A stretch of 64,000 nt of DNA from Oscillospiraceae bacterium (GTDB lineage: Bacteria; Bacillota; Clostridia; Oscillospirales; Acutalibacteraceae). The first letter of the stretch is position 1. Every line of letters starts with the position of its first letter. The translations under genes were made by a program, and so were the position numbers. The stretch covers positions 893,501 to 957,500 of the forward strand of contig CP107220.1 of assembly GCA_025757685.1 (NCBI GenBank), in the 5' to 3' direction. Of the stretch, positions 50,006 to 59,320 are shown one piece after another. The notes under the pieces were generated by a model, which was not told the origin of the DNA, did no database searches, and was given only the letters and a program-made list of their open reading frames with translations.

Positions 50006-50641
50006 ATGAAAGTCTTATTGGTCAACGGATCTCCCCACCAACACGGCTGCACCTACACAGCCCTGGCGGAGATCGCCCATACACTGCAAGAAGAAGGCAT
50101 TGACAGCGAGATCTTTTGGATCGGAAACAAGCCCATCGGCGGCTGCATCGGCTGCCACGGCTGTGTAAAGCTGGGCAAATGTGCCTTTAACGACGACCCG
50201 GTGAACGCCTTTGCAGCCAAGGCAAAGACAGCGGACGGGTTCATCTTTGGCTCGCCGGTACACTACGCAGCGGCCACCGGCAATCTGACCGCCTTTATGG
50301 ACCGGGTATTCTATTCCGACGGTTGCGGCAAAGGCAGAGCCTTTTACTTAAAACCCGCAGCAGCAGTAGCCAGCGCCCGCCGGGCAGGCACCACCGCCAC
50401 CCTGGACCAACTGAACAAGTACTTTACCATTGCTCAAATGCCGGTGATCTCCTCCCGGTACTGGAATATGGTTCACGGCTTTACCCCGGAAGATGTGATG
50501 AAAGACCTGGAGGGTCTGCAAGTGATGCGGGTACTGGCACGGAATATGGCCTACTTCTTAAAATGCAAAGCCGCCGGTGCCGCCGCTGGCGTGGAGCCAC
50601 CCAAAACGGAGCGAGCCATTCTCACCAACTTTATTGACTGA
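50006..50641 (+). CDS. Flavodoxin-family NAD(P)H-dependent oxidoreductase
   Basis: A 211-residue FMN-binding protein. It has the N-terminal phosphate loop VNGSPHQHGCTY, the cysteine motif GGCIGCHGCVKLGKC of iron-sulfur flavoproteins, the GSPVHYAAATGNLTAFMDR FMN loop, and a C-terminal helix. It lies 12 bases behind mtaD with AAGGAGG upstream and is followed by a terminator, so it is the last gene of the MTA salvage operon. A role in sulfur or redox metabolism linked to MTA is inferred only from position. Confidence 0.85.
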   Translation: MKVLLVNGSPHQHGCTYTALAEIAHTLQEEGIDSEIFWIGNKPIGGCIGCHGCVKLGKCAFNDDPVNAFAAKAKTADGFIFGSPVHYAAATGNLTAFMDRVFYSDGCGKGRAFYLKPAAAVASARRAGTTATLDQLNKYFTIAQMPVISSRYWNMVHGFTPEDVMKDLEGLQVMRVLARNMAYFLKCKAAGAAAGVEPPKTERAILTNFID

Positions 50642-50659
50642 TTTATAAGAACAAAAAAA

Positions 50660-50684
50660 GAGCCATCGGCAATGCCGGTGGCTC
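50660..50684. terminator. Bidirectional terminator between the MTA operon and the pyr operon
   Basis: Eleven-pair stem GAGCCATCGGC / GCCGGTGGCTC (one wobble) with AAT loop; A run and TCTTTATAT flank it. Both operons converge here. Confidence 0.85.
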
Positions 50685-50702
50685 TCTTTATATAGTCTAT
50701 TC

Positions 50703-51119
50703 TTATTTTGCTGCGGTCTCGCAGTACAGGCAGCGGTAGGTGCCCTTGTCCGGGTCAACCAGGGTGAACACATCATCCACCTGCTCGTGGTTGCTGATAC
50801 ACGCCGGATTGGGGCAATGCACCATATTCACCAGCTTTTCCGGCAGACGCAGCGCCTGCTTCTCCGCCGCTTTTCCGCCGCAGATCACATTCACGGTGGT
50901 ATGGGGCGCCAGGTACGCCACCGCGTCCAAGTTCAAGTCAAACTTGTCCGTGGCGATCTTAAGCACATCTTTTTTGCCCATTTTAGAGGACTTGGCGTTT
51001 TGGATCAGCGCCACCTGGGCGTCGGTCTTGTCCAGCCCCAACAACTTATAAATACGCATACCCATACCCGCGGGGATATGGTCCAGTACATAGCCGTTTT
51101 GGATCGAATCAATGGTCAT
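50703..51119 (-). CDS. pyrI: Aspartate carbamoyltransferase regulatory subunit
   Basis: Zinc-binding allosteric subunit of ATCase, 138 residues. The N-terminal nucleotide-binding domain begins TIDSIQNGYVLDHIPAG; the C-terminal zinc domain has C-x4-C in VHCPNPACI and the pair in YRCLYCE. The longer frame to 51137 is discarded because the ATG at 51119 overlaps the pyrB stop (ATGA). Its presence implies an allosteric ATCase responding to nucleotides, unlike the unregulated PyrB-only form of Bacillus. Confidence 0.95.
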   Translation of the reverse strand: MTIDSIQNGYVLDHIPAGMGMRIYKLLGLDKTDAQVALIQNAKSSKMGKKDVLKIATDKFDLNLDAVAYLAPHTTVNVICGGKAAEKQALRLPEKLVNMVHCPNPACISNHEQVDDVFTLVDPDKGTYRCLYCETAAK

Positions 51120-52042
51120 TCCAGTGCACCTCCCCACTTCAGCAGCGTCATAATCAGCGCCATACGCATGTATTTGCCGTTCTTGGCCTGTTCAAAATAC
51201 TTGGCTCGCGGATCATCGTCCACATCCACAGTGATCTCATGGACCCGAGGCAGCGGGTGCATGATGGTCAGATCGCTTTTTGCGCTTTCCAGCTTCTCCG
51301 GGTCCAGTACAAAGGCGTCCTTATGACGCAGGTACTCGTCTTCCGAAAAGAAGCGCTCTCTCTGAATACGGGTCATATAAAGCACATCCAGCCGAGGCAT
51401 CACATCTTCCATGTGCTCCACCTCTGTGTACTTCATACCGGAGGCGTCCAGCACATCCGTTTTGATATAATCCGGCACTGCCAACTCCTTGGGGGAAATC
51501 AGCACAAACTCCACATCCGTATAGCGGCACATAGCCTTAATGAGGGAATGCACCGTGCGGCCAAATTTTAAATCCCCGCAAAGGCCGATGGTCAGGTGGT
51601 CCAAACGACCCTTTTCCCGATAAATGGTGAGCAAATCCGTTAAGGTCTGCGTGGGGTGGCTGTGGCCGCCGTCCCCGGCGTTGATGATGGGCACATCGCT
51701 CTTAAAGCTGGCAACCCGGGGCGCACCCTCCAGCGGGTGACGCATAGCGATAATATCCGCATAGCAGGACACGATCTTCACCGTGTCCCCTACCGTCTCG
51801 CCCTTGGAGGCAGAGGAAGAATTGGCCGCTGCAAAGCCCAGCACATTGCCGCCCAGCTCCATCATCGCCGCTTCAAAAGACAGGCGGGTGCGGGTCGACG
51901 GCTCAAAAAACAGGGTTGCCAATTTTTTGCCATCGCACACATGGGCGTATTTCTTAGGGTCGGCGATAATGTCCGTAGCCAAGTGGATCAAATCGTCAAT
52001 CTCTTCTACCGTAAAGTCCGTTGTATCTAAACAATGGCGCAT
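51116..52042 (-). CDS. pyrB: Aspartate carbamoyltransferase catalytic subunit
   Basis: Joins carbamoyl phosphate and aspartate, the committed step of UMP synthesis. The 308-residue protein has the carbamoyl-phosphate motif PSTRTRLSFEAAM, DGGHSHPTQTLTDL and MHPLPRV. ATG 52042 (AAAGGAG eight bases upstream) gives normal length; the open frame to 52075 overlaps pyrE. It lies 17 bases behind pyrE and is coupled to pyrI. Confidence 0.96.
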   Translation of the reverse strand: MRHCLDTTDFTVEEIDDLIHLATDIIADPKKYAHVCDGKKLATLFFEPSTRTRLSFEAAMMELGGNVLGFAAANSSSASKGETVGDTVKIVSCYADIIAMRHPLEGAPRVASFKSDVPIINAGDGGHSHPTQTLTDLLTIYREKGRLDHLTIGLCGDLKFGRTVHSLIKAMCRYTDVEFVLISPKELAVPDYIKTDVLDASGMKYTEVEHMEDVMPRLDVLYMTRIQRERFFSEDEYLRHKDAFVLDPEKLESAKSDLTIMHPLPRVHEITVDVDDDPRAKYFEQAKNGKYMRMALIMTLLKWGGALE

Positions 52043-52059
52043 AAAGACCACTCCTTTGC

Positions 52060-52701
52060 TTACAGTTCCATCCAAGCCGGATCCTGGGGGTTCTTCTGGA
52101 ACGCGGTCAGCTTGGCAATATCCTTGTCTGCGATATAACCCTCGGCGGCAGCCACCTTGGACAGGGTGTCAAAGTCAGACAGGCTGTAGTTCACCACATC
52201 GGCAGCAGCCAGGCGCTCCACGCCCTTTTGCAGACCGTAGGTGAAGATGGAGGCAATACCCAGCACCTGAGCACCGGCCTGGCGCAGCACATCAACCACT
52301 TCCAGCACAGAGCCGCCGGTGGAGATCAGATCCTCAATCACCACGACCTTCGTGCCCGGCTCCATTTTGCCCTCAATTTGGTTTTGGCGGCCGTGGTCCT
52401 TATGACCGGAGCGCACATAACCCATGGGCAGGTCCAAAATGGTAGCGGTAATGGCTGCGTGGGCAATACCCGCCGTAGAGGTGCCCATCAGCATCTCCGC
52501 TTCCGGGAACTTCTCTTTTACAATCTCAGCCAGTCCGGCCTCCACATCCTTCCGTACCGCAGGAGCGGACAAAGTCAGCCGGTTGTCGCAGTAAATGGGG
52601 CTGTGGATACCGGAAGCCCAGGTAAAGGGATCGTCCGGCTTTAAGAACACAGCACGAATGGACAGCAAATCTTTTGCAATCTGTTCCTTAGTAATGGTCA
52701 T
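52060..52701 (-). CDS. pyrE: Orotate phosphoribosyltransferase
   Basis: Adds ribose-5-phosphate from PRPP to orotate to make OMP. The 213-residue protein carries the PRPP-binding loop VVVIEDLISTGGS and the catalytic hood loop with RSGHKDHGRQNQIEG. SD AAGGAGTG precedes the ATG. Eleven bases separate it from pyrF. Confidence 0.95.
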   Translation of the reverse strand: MTITKEQIAKDLLSIRAVFLKPDDPFTWASGIHSPIYCDNRLTLSAPAVRKDVEAGLAEIVKEKFPEAEMLMGTSTAGIAHAAITATILDLPMGYVRSGHKDHGRQNQIEGKMEPGTKVVVIEDLISTGGSVLEVVDVLRQAGAQVLGIASIFTYGLQKGVERLAAADVVNYSLSDFDTLSKVAAAEGYIADKDIAKLTAFQKNPQDPAWMEL

Positions 52702-52712
52702 AATAACACTCC

Positions 52713-53411
52713 TTAATCTATAAATTCACGGCAGCAGCGTCTGTACGCAGCCACCGGGTCATCGGCAGCGGTAATGGGGCGGCCCACCACAATGTAGTCG
52801 GAACCGATCTCCTTTGCCTTGGCAGGGGTGGTCACCCGCACCTGGTCGCCCAGGTCGCCGTCTGCAAAGCGTACGCCGGGGGTCACGGTCATAAAGGCCT
52901 TGCCGCAGGCGTCCTTCACCATGCCCGCCTCCAGCGGCGAGCACACCACGCCGTCCAGACCGGCGGTCTTGGCATTCTTGGCGTACTGCACAATGGTGTC
53001 GTTGATAGTAGCGTTGATGAGCAGTTCTTTTTGCATGCGCTCCTCACTGGTGGAGGTCAGCTGGGTCACGGCGATCAGCAGCGGACGCGTGCCGTCCGGC
53101 CGGGTCAGACCCTCCAGCGCGGCCTCCATCATCTCTACTGTACCGGCAGCGTGCACATTGGTCATATCCACATCCAGTCGGCTCAGCACTGCCATGGACT
53201 TCTTTACCGTATTGGGAATATCGTGCAGCTTCAGATCCAAAAAGATCTTGTGTCCACGCTTTTTCAGTTCCCGCACAATGGACGGACCCTCTGCGTAATA
53301 CAGCTCCATACCGATCTTCACAAAGGGTTTTTCCTCCGTGAATTTGTCCAGGAACGCAAAGGTTGCCTCTGCGCTTGCAAAATCGCAAGCCACGATCACA
53401 TCTTTACCCAT
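52713..53411 (-). CDS. pyrF: Orotidine-5'-phosphate decarboxylase
   Basis: Converts OMP to UMP, the last step of de novo synthesis. The 232-residue type-1 enzyme shows the catalytic tetrad in FLDLKLHDIPNTV, the TPGVRFADGDLGDQ segment, and the C-terminal VGRPIT phosphate loop. Its start overlaps the pyrD stop by eight bases. Confidence 0.95.
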   Translation of the reverse strand: MGKDVIVACDFASAEATFAFLDKFTEEKPFVKIGMELYYAEGPSIVRELKKRGHKIFLDLKLHDIPNTVKKSMAVLSRLDVDMTNVHAAGTVEMMEAALEGLTRPDGTRPLLIAVTQLTSTSEERMQKELLINATINDTIVQYAKNAKTAGLDGVVCSPLEAGMVKDACGKAFMTVTPGVRFADGDLGDQVRVTTPAKAKEIGSDYIVVGRPITAADDPVAAYRRCCREFID

Positions 53412-54321
53412 TTTTTACCACTCCTATCACATCACTTAATTTATCAATCCCCAGGTCTGCGCATACATTCGGCAGATTCTCAATGATTTTTTTGCAAGCG
53501 TAGGGGTCTACCAAATTGGCAGCGCCTACCTGTACCGCCGTGGCACCGGCCATCATCATCTCCACCACATCCCGGGCACTGGTAACGCCGCCGCAGCCCA
53601 TCACGGGAATGTTGCAGGCACTGGCCACCTGGTACACCATACGCACCGCCACCGGAAACACCGCCGGGCCACTAAAACCGCCCATGGTGTTGGCAATCAC
53701 CGGTCGACGCCGGTTCAGATCAATGCGCATACCCAGCAGGGTGTTGATCAGACAAATACCATCCGCACCGGCCTCTTCGCAAGCCTTGGCAATGGCTACA
53801 ATATCCGTTACATTGGGCGACAGCTTAATGAACACCGGCTTGGTGGTCACTGCCTTTACCGCCCGGGTCACTTCTGCGGCACAGGCCGGATCGGTGCCAA
53901 AGCTCATACCGCCGCCGTGCACATTGGGGCAGGATACATTCACTTCCAAAATCCCAACCTGCTCCTCTTTGTCCAGCAGCTGGCAGGTATAGGCATAGTC
54001 CTCCACAGAGAAGCCGCTCACGTTGGCGATCACCGGCTTGTGAAAGATTTTTTTCAGCTCCGGCAGTTCATGCTGGGTCACATGGTGCACCCCGGGATTT
54101 TGCAGACCAACGGCATTGATCATGCCGGCGGTGCATTCTGCAATGCGGGGGGTGGGATTGCCAAAACGAGCATCCCTTGTGGTGCCCTTAAAGGAGAAAG
54201 AGCCTAACATGTTAATATCATAAAATTCGCTGAATTCCTTGCCGAAGCCGAAGGTGCCGGAGGCAGGAACCACCGGATTGTCCAGCTCCAGCCCGCACAA
54301 ATTCACACGCAGGTCTACCAT
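53404..54321 (-). CDS. pyrD: Dihydroorotate dehydrogenase, class 1B catalytic subunit
   Basis: FMN-containing subunit oxidising dihydroorotate to orotate, with NAD+ as acceptor through PyrK. The 305-residue barrel contains the catalytic cysteine in LEVNVSCPNVHGGG (class 1 enzymes use Cys), GTFGFGKEF near the N-terminus, and VGAANLVDP near the C-terminus. ATG 54321 follows GGAGGAGA; the longer frame lies inside pyrK. It overlaps the pyrK stop by seven bases. Confidence 0.95.
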   Translation of the reverse strand: MVDLRVNLCGLELDNPVVPASGTFGFGKEFSEFYDINMLGSFSFKGTTRDARFGNPTPRIAECTAGMINAVGLQNPGVHHVTQHELPELKKIFHKPVIANVSGFSVEDYAYTCQLLDKEEQVGILEVNVSCPNVHGGGMSFGTDPACAAEVTRAVKAVTTKPVFIKLSPNVTDIVAIAKACEEAGADGICLINTLLGMRIDLNRRRPVIANTMGGFSGPAVFPVAVRMVYQVASACNIPVMGCGGVTSARDVVEMMMAGATAVQVGAANLVDPYACKKIIENLPNVCADLGIDKLSDVIGVVKNG

Positions 54322-55043
54322 ACGATCTCCTCCTTTACCAGCACCGGTCCGTCCTTGCAAATGCGTTTGTTGCCGTACTTTGTCTTGCAGGAGCAGCCCA
54401 TACAAGCGCCAAAACCGCAGCCCATGCGCTCCTCAAAGGAGAACTGACCGGAGGTGGCAGAGCGGTCATATACCGCCCGCAGCATCGGCAGCGGACCGCA
54501 GGTATAAATGTAATCATAATCCGCCGGGAAAGCGTCCGTCACAAAGCCCTTGGTGCCTACACTGCCGTCCACGGTGGTGATCCGCACTTCCGCACCCAGT
54601 GCGGCGAATTCCTCAGCGTAGAACACTTCGTCCGCCGTGTTAAAGCCCAGTATCACCGTCACCTGCTGCCCGGCAGCCCGCAAGCACTTGCACAGATTGT
54701 AAAGGGGCGGCACACCTACACCACCGCCGATAAGCAGCGCGTGGTGCACAGGCTCCATCGTGTAGCCGTTGCCCAGGCCGGTGAGCACATCCAGCGTCTC
54801 CCCCGGCTGCATCTTTGCCATTTGGGCCGTCCCCTGCCCCACAACTTTATAGATGATGGTCACCGTCCGGCTGTCATAGTCGCAGACGGAGATGGGGCGG
54901 CGCAGGAACTTGCCCTTCAAGGCAATGTTGATAAACTGGCCCGGCGCCGTAATGTACCGGGTGTCCCCAGCCAGCACCATACGGTACACGCTGGCGGTCA
55001 GAGGTCGATTTTCTTCTATTGTAAAAATACCTTGTTTATACAT
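54315..55043 (-). CDS. pyrK: Dihydroorotate dehydrogenase electron-transfer subunit
   Basis: FAD and 2Fe-2S subunit passing electrons from PyrD to NAD+. The 242-residue protein has the FAD motif RRPISVCDYD, the NAD-binding GGGVGVPPLYNLCKCL, and four cluster cysteines in GCGFGACMGCSC and RICKDGPV. ATG 55043 lies four bases after the carB stop, with GGAG inside the end of carB; the longer frame runs into carB. Confidence 0.95.
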   Translation of the reverse strand: MYKQGIFTIEENRPLTASVYRMVLAGDTRYITAPGQFINIALKGKFLRRPISVCDYDSRTVTIIYKVVGQGTAQMAKMQPGETLDVLTGLGNGYTMEPVHHALLIGGGVGVPPLYNLCKCLRAAGQQVTVILGFNTADEVFYAEEFAALGAEVRITTVDGSVGTKGFVTDAFPADYDYIYTCGPLPMLRAVYDRSATSGQFSFEERMGCGFGACMGCSCKTKYGNKRICKDGPVLVKEEIVW

Positions 55044-55047
55044 ACGC

Positions 55048-58000
55048 TTACTCCGCGTCGATGGTAGACACGCCCAGAGTGATCTCCTCCAGCACATCCA
55101 GCAGCACCTTTACCGTGTCCAGCGAAGTGAACATGGTCACATTGTTTTCCACCGCAGCCCGGCGAATTTCAGAGCCGTCCGAGTGACTGTCGCCGTGGTT
55201 AATATCAATGGTGTTAATCACATAGGCAATGTGCCCCTGGCGCAGTGCCATCAAGATTTCGTCGCTGTCATCCTCAGTGAGCTTTTGCCGCACCCGGGTG
55301 CGAATGCCGTGGTCTTTCAGGTACTTGGCGGTGCCCTCGGTGGCTTCGATATTAAAGCCCAGGTCGTAGAACCGACGGATCAACGGCAGCGCAGTAGGCT
55401 TGTCCTGATCCGCAATGGTCACCAGCACCGTGCCGTAGTTAGACACATGCAGCCCGCTGGATTGTAACGCTTTATAAAGAGCGCGGGTCAGGCTCTTGTC
55501 GTAACCGATCGCCTCGCCGGTGGACTTCATCTCCGGGGACAGATAAGTGTCCATCCCTTTCAGCTTGCTAAAGGAGAACGCAGGCGCCTTCACATACCAG
55601 CGCTTTTTCTCCGTGGGATACACATCCGTAATGCCCTGCTCTTTTAAGCTGTGGCCCAGGATCACCTGGGTGGCAATGTGCGCCATAGGCACGGAAGTGG
55701 CCTTGGACAGGAACGGCACCGTGCGGGAAGAACGGGGATTCACCTCGATCACATACACATCGTCGTTGCTGTCTGCAATAAACTGGATATTGTAAAGGCC
55801 CACAATGCCGATGGCCGTACCCAGTTTAACGGTATAATCAATAATCTTGTCCTTGACCGCCTGGCTGACGGAGAAGGTGGGGTAGATGCTGATAGAGTCG
55901 CCGGAATGTACGCCGGTGCGCTCCACATGCTCCATAATACCGGGAATGAACACATCTGTGCCGTCACAGATGGCGTCCACCTCCAGCTCTTTACCCATAA
56001 TGTATTTATCCACCAGCACCGGCTGATCGGTGTTAATCTCCACAGCCGTTTGCAGGTAGTGGCGCAGGCTCTCCTCATTGGCAACGATCTGCATGGCACG
56101 ACCACCCAATACAAAGGAGGGGCGCACCAGCACAGGATAACCGATGGAGGCGGCAACGCGCACGCCCTCTTCAATATCCGTGACCGCCAGGCCCTTAGGC
56201 TGGGGAATGTCCTGTTTTTCCATTACCTTTTCAAAGCTGTCCCGGTTCTCTGCCCGGTCAATGGCAGCCACATCGGTGCCGATGATGGGCACACCCAGCG
56301 CGTCCAGCGGAGGCGCCAGGTTAATGGCGGTCTGACCGCCAAGGGACACTACAATGCCCAGGGGCTGCTCCAGCTCGATCACATTCATCACATCTTCCAC
56401 CGTCAGCGGCTCAAAATACAGCTTGTCCGAGGTGGTGTAGTCGGTAGACACGGTCTCCGGGTTGTTATTAATGATAATTGCCTCGTACCCGGCGTCCCGA
56501 ATGGACCAAATAGCGTGCACGGTGGAGTAGTCAAATTCCACGCCTTGACCGATGCGAATGGGGCCGGAGCCAAGCACTACGATCTTCTTTTTATCTGATA
56601 CAACGGACTCATTCTCCTCCTCATAGGTGGAGTAGAAGTACGGCACATAGGAGTCAAACTCAGAGGCACAGGTGTCGATCATCTTATACACCGGGAACAG
56701 CTTGATCGACTTGCGCAGGTTAAAGACTTCCGCCTCCGTCATACCCCACAGCTGGCCGATATATTTGTCGGACACGCCCATTTTTTTGGCGTCCCGTAAG
56801 GTCTGTTCATCCCGGGGATTGGCTCGCAATACCGCCTCAAAGTCCACAATGTTCTTGAACTTTTCCAAAAACCACATATCAATCTTCGTGGCATTATAAA
56901 TGCGGTTCAAATCGCAGCGCAGCCGGATGAGCTGGGCAATGGCGTACAGCCGATCATCGGTGCCGGTGTGGATATAGTCCAGCAGCTCCTCTTGACTGTA
57001 AGCGTCAAACTTCTTCATATACAGATGGCAAACGCCAATCTCCAGGGAGCGCACCGCCTTAAGCAGGCTCTCCTCCATGGTGCGACCTACGCTCATCACC
57101 TCGCCGGTGGCCTTCATCTGGGTGTTCAGCGTATTGTTGGCATCGGCGAATTTGTCAAAGGGGAACCGGGCGATCTTGGTGACCACATAGTCCAGGGTAG
57201 GTTCAAAGGAAGCGGGGGTGTTGGCAATAGGAATCTCGTCCAAATGCATACCCACGGCAATCTTGGCGCTGACCCGGGCAATGGGATAACCGCTGGCCTT
57301 GGAAGCCAAGGCAGAGGAACGGCTGACGCGGGGGTTCACCTCAATGAGATAATACTGGAATGAGTGAGGGTCCAGCGCGAACTGTACATTGCACCCGCCC
57401 TCGATCTTCAGCTCCCGAATGATCTTCAAAGCTGAATCACGGAGCATCTGGTACTCTTTGTTGGTGAGGGTCTGAGAAGGAGCCACCACCACAGAGTCGC
57501 CGGTATGGATACCCACCGGGTCAATATTCTCCATATTACAAATGGTAATGGCGGTATCGTTGGCGTCCCGCATCACCTCATATTCTACTTCTTTATAGCC
57601 CTTAATGCTCTTTTCCACCAGCACCTGGTGCACCGGTGACAGAGCCAAGGCATTTTTCAGCATCACACGGCACTCTTCTTCATCATCCGCAAAGCCGCCG
57701 CCGGTGCCGCCAAGGGTAAAGGCCGGGCGCAGCACAACGGGATAACCGATCTCTGCAGCAGCACGCAGACCGTCCTCCAAGGTCTCTGCGATCTCTGAGG
57801 GCAGCACTGGCTCCCCCAGTCCCTGGCAAAGTTCCTTAAACAGCTCTCGGTCCTCAGCCCGCTCAATGGACTCAAAGCTGGTGCCGAGAATTTCTACATC
57901 GCACTCTTGCAAAACGCCTTTTTTCGCCAGCTGTACCGCCAAGTTCAGACCGGTTTGGCCGCCCAAGGAAGGCAAGATAGCGTCCGGGCGCTCATGACGA

Positions 58001-58233
58001 ATAATACGCGCCACATATTCCAAATTCAGTGGCTCCATATAGACTTTATCGGCAATATCCGTATCGGTCATAATGGTAGCCGGGTTAGAGTTGATGAGCA
58101 CGACTTCATAGCCCTCCTCACGCAGGGCAAGGCAGGCCTGGGTGCCGGCATAGTCAAACTCCGCCGCCTGGCCAATAACGATGGGACCGGAGCCGATCAC
58201 CAATACTTTATGAATATCTGTACGCTTAGGCAT
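55048..58233 (-). CDS. carB: Carbamoyl-phosphate synthase large subunit (pyrimidine operon copy)
   Basis: Synthetase subunit of the pyrimidine-dedicated carbamoyl-phosphate synthase; 1061 residues, the normal unfused length. The two ATP-grasp halves open with VLVIGSGPIVIGQAAEFDYAG and IVVLGSGPIRIGQGVEFDYS, followed by an MGS-like allosteric domain (about 930-1060). It overlaps carA by eight bases. In contrast to the arginine copy, it has no C-terminal DapF. Confidence 0.96.
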   Translation of the reverse strand: MPKRTDIHKVLVIGSGPIVIGQAAEFDYAGTQACLALREEGYEVVLINSNPATIMTDTDIADKVYMEPLNLEYVARIIRHERPDAILPSLGGQTGLNLAVQLAKKGVLQECDVEILGTSFESIERAEDRELFKELCQGLGEPVLPSEIAETLEDGLRAAAEIGYPVVLRPAFTLGGTGGGFADDEEECRVMLKNALALSPVHQVLVEKSIKGYKEVEYEVMRDANDTAITICNMENIDPVGIHTGDSVVVAPSQTLTNKEYQMLRDSALKIIRELKIEGGCNVQFALDPHSFQYYLIEVNPRVSRSSALASKASGYPIARVSAKIAVGMHLDEIPIANTPASFEPTLDYVVTKIARFPFDKFADANNTLNTQMKATGEVMSVGRTMEESLLKAVRSLEIGVCHLYMKKFDAYSQEELLDYIHTGTDDRLYAIAQLIRLRCDLNRIYNATKIDMWFLEKFKNIVDFEAVLRANPRDEQTLRDAKKMGVSDKYIGQLWGMTEAEVFNLRKSIKLFPVYKMIDTCASEFDSYVPYFYSTYEEENESVVSDKKKIVVLGSGPIRIGQGVEFDYSTVHAIWSIRDAGYEAIIINNNPETVSTDYTTSDKLYFEPLTVEDVMNVIELEQPLGIVVSLGGQTAINLAPPLDALGVPIIGTDVAAIDRAENRDSFEKVMEKQDIPQPKGLAVTDIEEGVRVAASIGYPVLVRPSFVLGGRAMQIVANEESLRHYLQTAVEINTDQPVLVDKYIMGKELEVDAICDGTDVFIPGIMEHVERTGVHSGDSISIYPTFSVSQAVKDKIIDYTVKLGTAIGIVGLYNIQFIADSNDDVYVIEVNPRSSRTVPFLSKATSVPMAHIATQVILGHSLKEQGITDVYPTEKKRWYVKAPAFSFSKLKGMDTYLSPEMKSTGEAIGYDKSLTRALYKALQSSGLHVSNYGTVLVTIADQDKPTALPLIRRFYDLGFNIEATEGTAKYLKDHGIRTRVRQKLTEDDSDEILMALRQGHIAYVINTIDINHGDSHSDGSEIRRAAVENNVTMFTSLDTVKVLLDVLEEITLGVSTIDAE

Positions 58234-59320
58234 GGTTCTGCGCCTCCTCCATCAAATCAATAAACCGGTCAAACAAATAGGCACTGTCCTGGGGACCGGG
58301 TGCGCTCTCCGGGTGGTACTGCACGGAGAACAGCCGGTTCTCCGGGGAGGCCACACCTTCAGCTGTGCGATCCAGCAGATTCATGTGGGTCAGCTCCAGC
58401 TCCGTGCCGGCCAGGGAGGCCACATCCACCGCATAAGAATGGTTCTGCGAGGTGATCTCGATCTTGCCGTTCTCCAAATGCTTCACCGGGTGGTTACCGC
58501 CCCGGTGGCCAAACTTCATCTTAAAGGTCTTCGCTCCCAGCGCCAGGCTGATCATCTGGTGCCCAAGACAAATGCCGAAGATGGGCAGCTTGCCCTTCAG
58601 CTGCCGCACCACTTCGATCACCGGGGTCACATCCTCCGGGTTACCGGGACCGTTAGACAGGAACAGTCCGTCCGGATGCATACGCAGGATCTCCTCCGCT
58701 GTGGTATCATAAGGCACGACCGTCACATTGCAGCCTTTTTCGTTCAGCTTGCGGATAATATTCAGCTTTATCCCGCAGTCGATGGCTACCACATCGTACT
58801 TATGGTTAGGGGTGCGGGAATACCAGCGCTTTTTGCAGCTGACCCGAGATACCATATCTGTGGGAATAGTGTAATTCTTCACCTGCCACAAGGCACTGTC
58901 ATAGGGCATATCCGCCGGGAAGATGCCCACTTTTTGGCTGCCTTCGTCTCGAATGATGCGGGTGAGCATGCGGGTGTCAATCCCACTGATACCGGGAATT
59001 CCATATTCCTCCAGCACCTCAGACAGGGTCTTGGTATAGCGGAAATTGGAGGGCTGATCGTTGTATTCCCGCACAATCAGGCCGCCCATGGTGGGAATCT
59101 TGGTCTCATAATCCTCATCGGTCATACCGTAGTTGCCGATGAGCGGGTAAGTCATCACAACCATTTGATCTGTATAACTGGGGTCGGAAACAATCTCCTG
59201 ATACCCCACCATAGAGGTGTTAAACACGATCTCGTTAATGGCACTCTTATCTGCGCCAAAGCCGTAGCCAAAGAACTGCTTGCCGTTCTCCAGAACCAAC
59301 TGCTTATCGTAAGGCTTCAT
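58226..59320 (-). CDS. carA: Carbamoyl-phosphate synthase small subunit (pyrimidine operon copy)
   Basis: Glutaminase subunit partnered with the adjacent CarB; 364 residues. The active-site segments are FGICLGHQMISLALG (nucleophile Cys) and QYHPESAPGPQD. It differs clearly in sequence from the arginine-operon copy, so the pair is not a recent duplication. It overlaps pyrC by 17 bases with GGAGAAG upstream. Confidence 0.95.
   Translation of the reverse strand: MKPYDKQLVLENGKQFFGYGFGADKSAINEIVFNTSMVGYQEIVSDPSYTDQMVVMTYPLIGNYGMTDEDYETKIPTMGGLIVREYNDQPSNFRYTKTLSEVLEEYGIPGISGIDTRMLTRIIRDEGSQKVGIFPADMPYDSALWQVKNYTIPTDMVSRVSCKKRWYSRTPNHKYDVVAIDCGIKLNIIRKLNEKGCNVTVVPYDTTAEEILRMHPDGLFLSNGPGNPEDVTPVIEVVRQLKGKLPIFGICLGHQMISLALGAKTFKMKFGHRGGNHPVKHLENGKIEITSQNHSYAVDVASLAGTELELTHMNLLDRTAEGVASPENRLFSVQYHPESAPGPQDSAYLFDRFIDLMEEAQNHA

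Noticed and set aside
55048..59320. A second CarB-DapF fusion in the pyr operon
   Set aside because: The pyrimidine CarB ends at the normal length of 1061 residues, four bases before pyrK.
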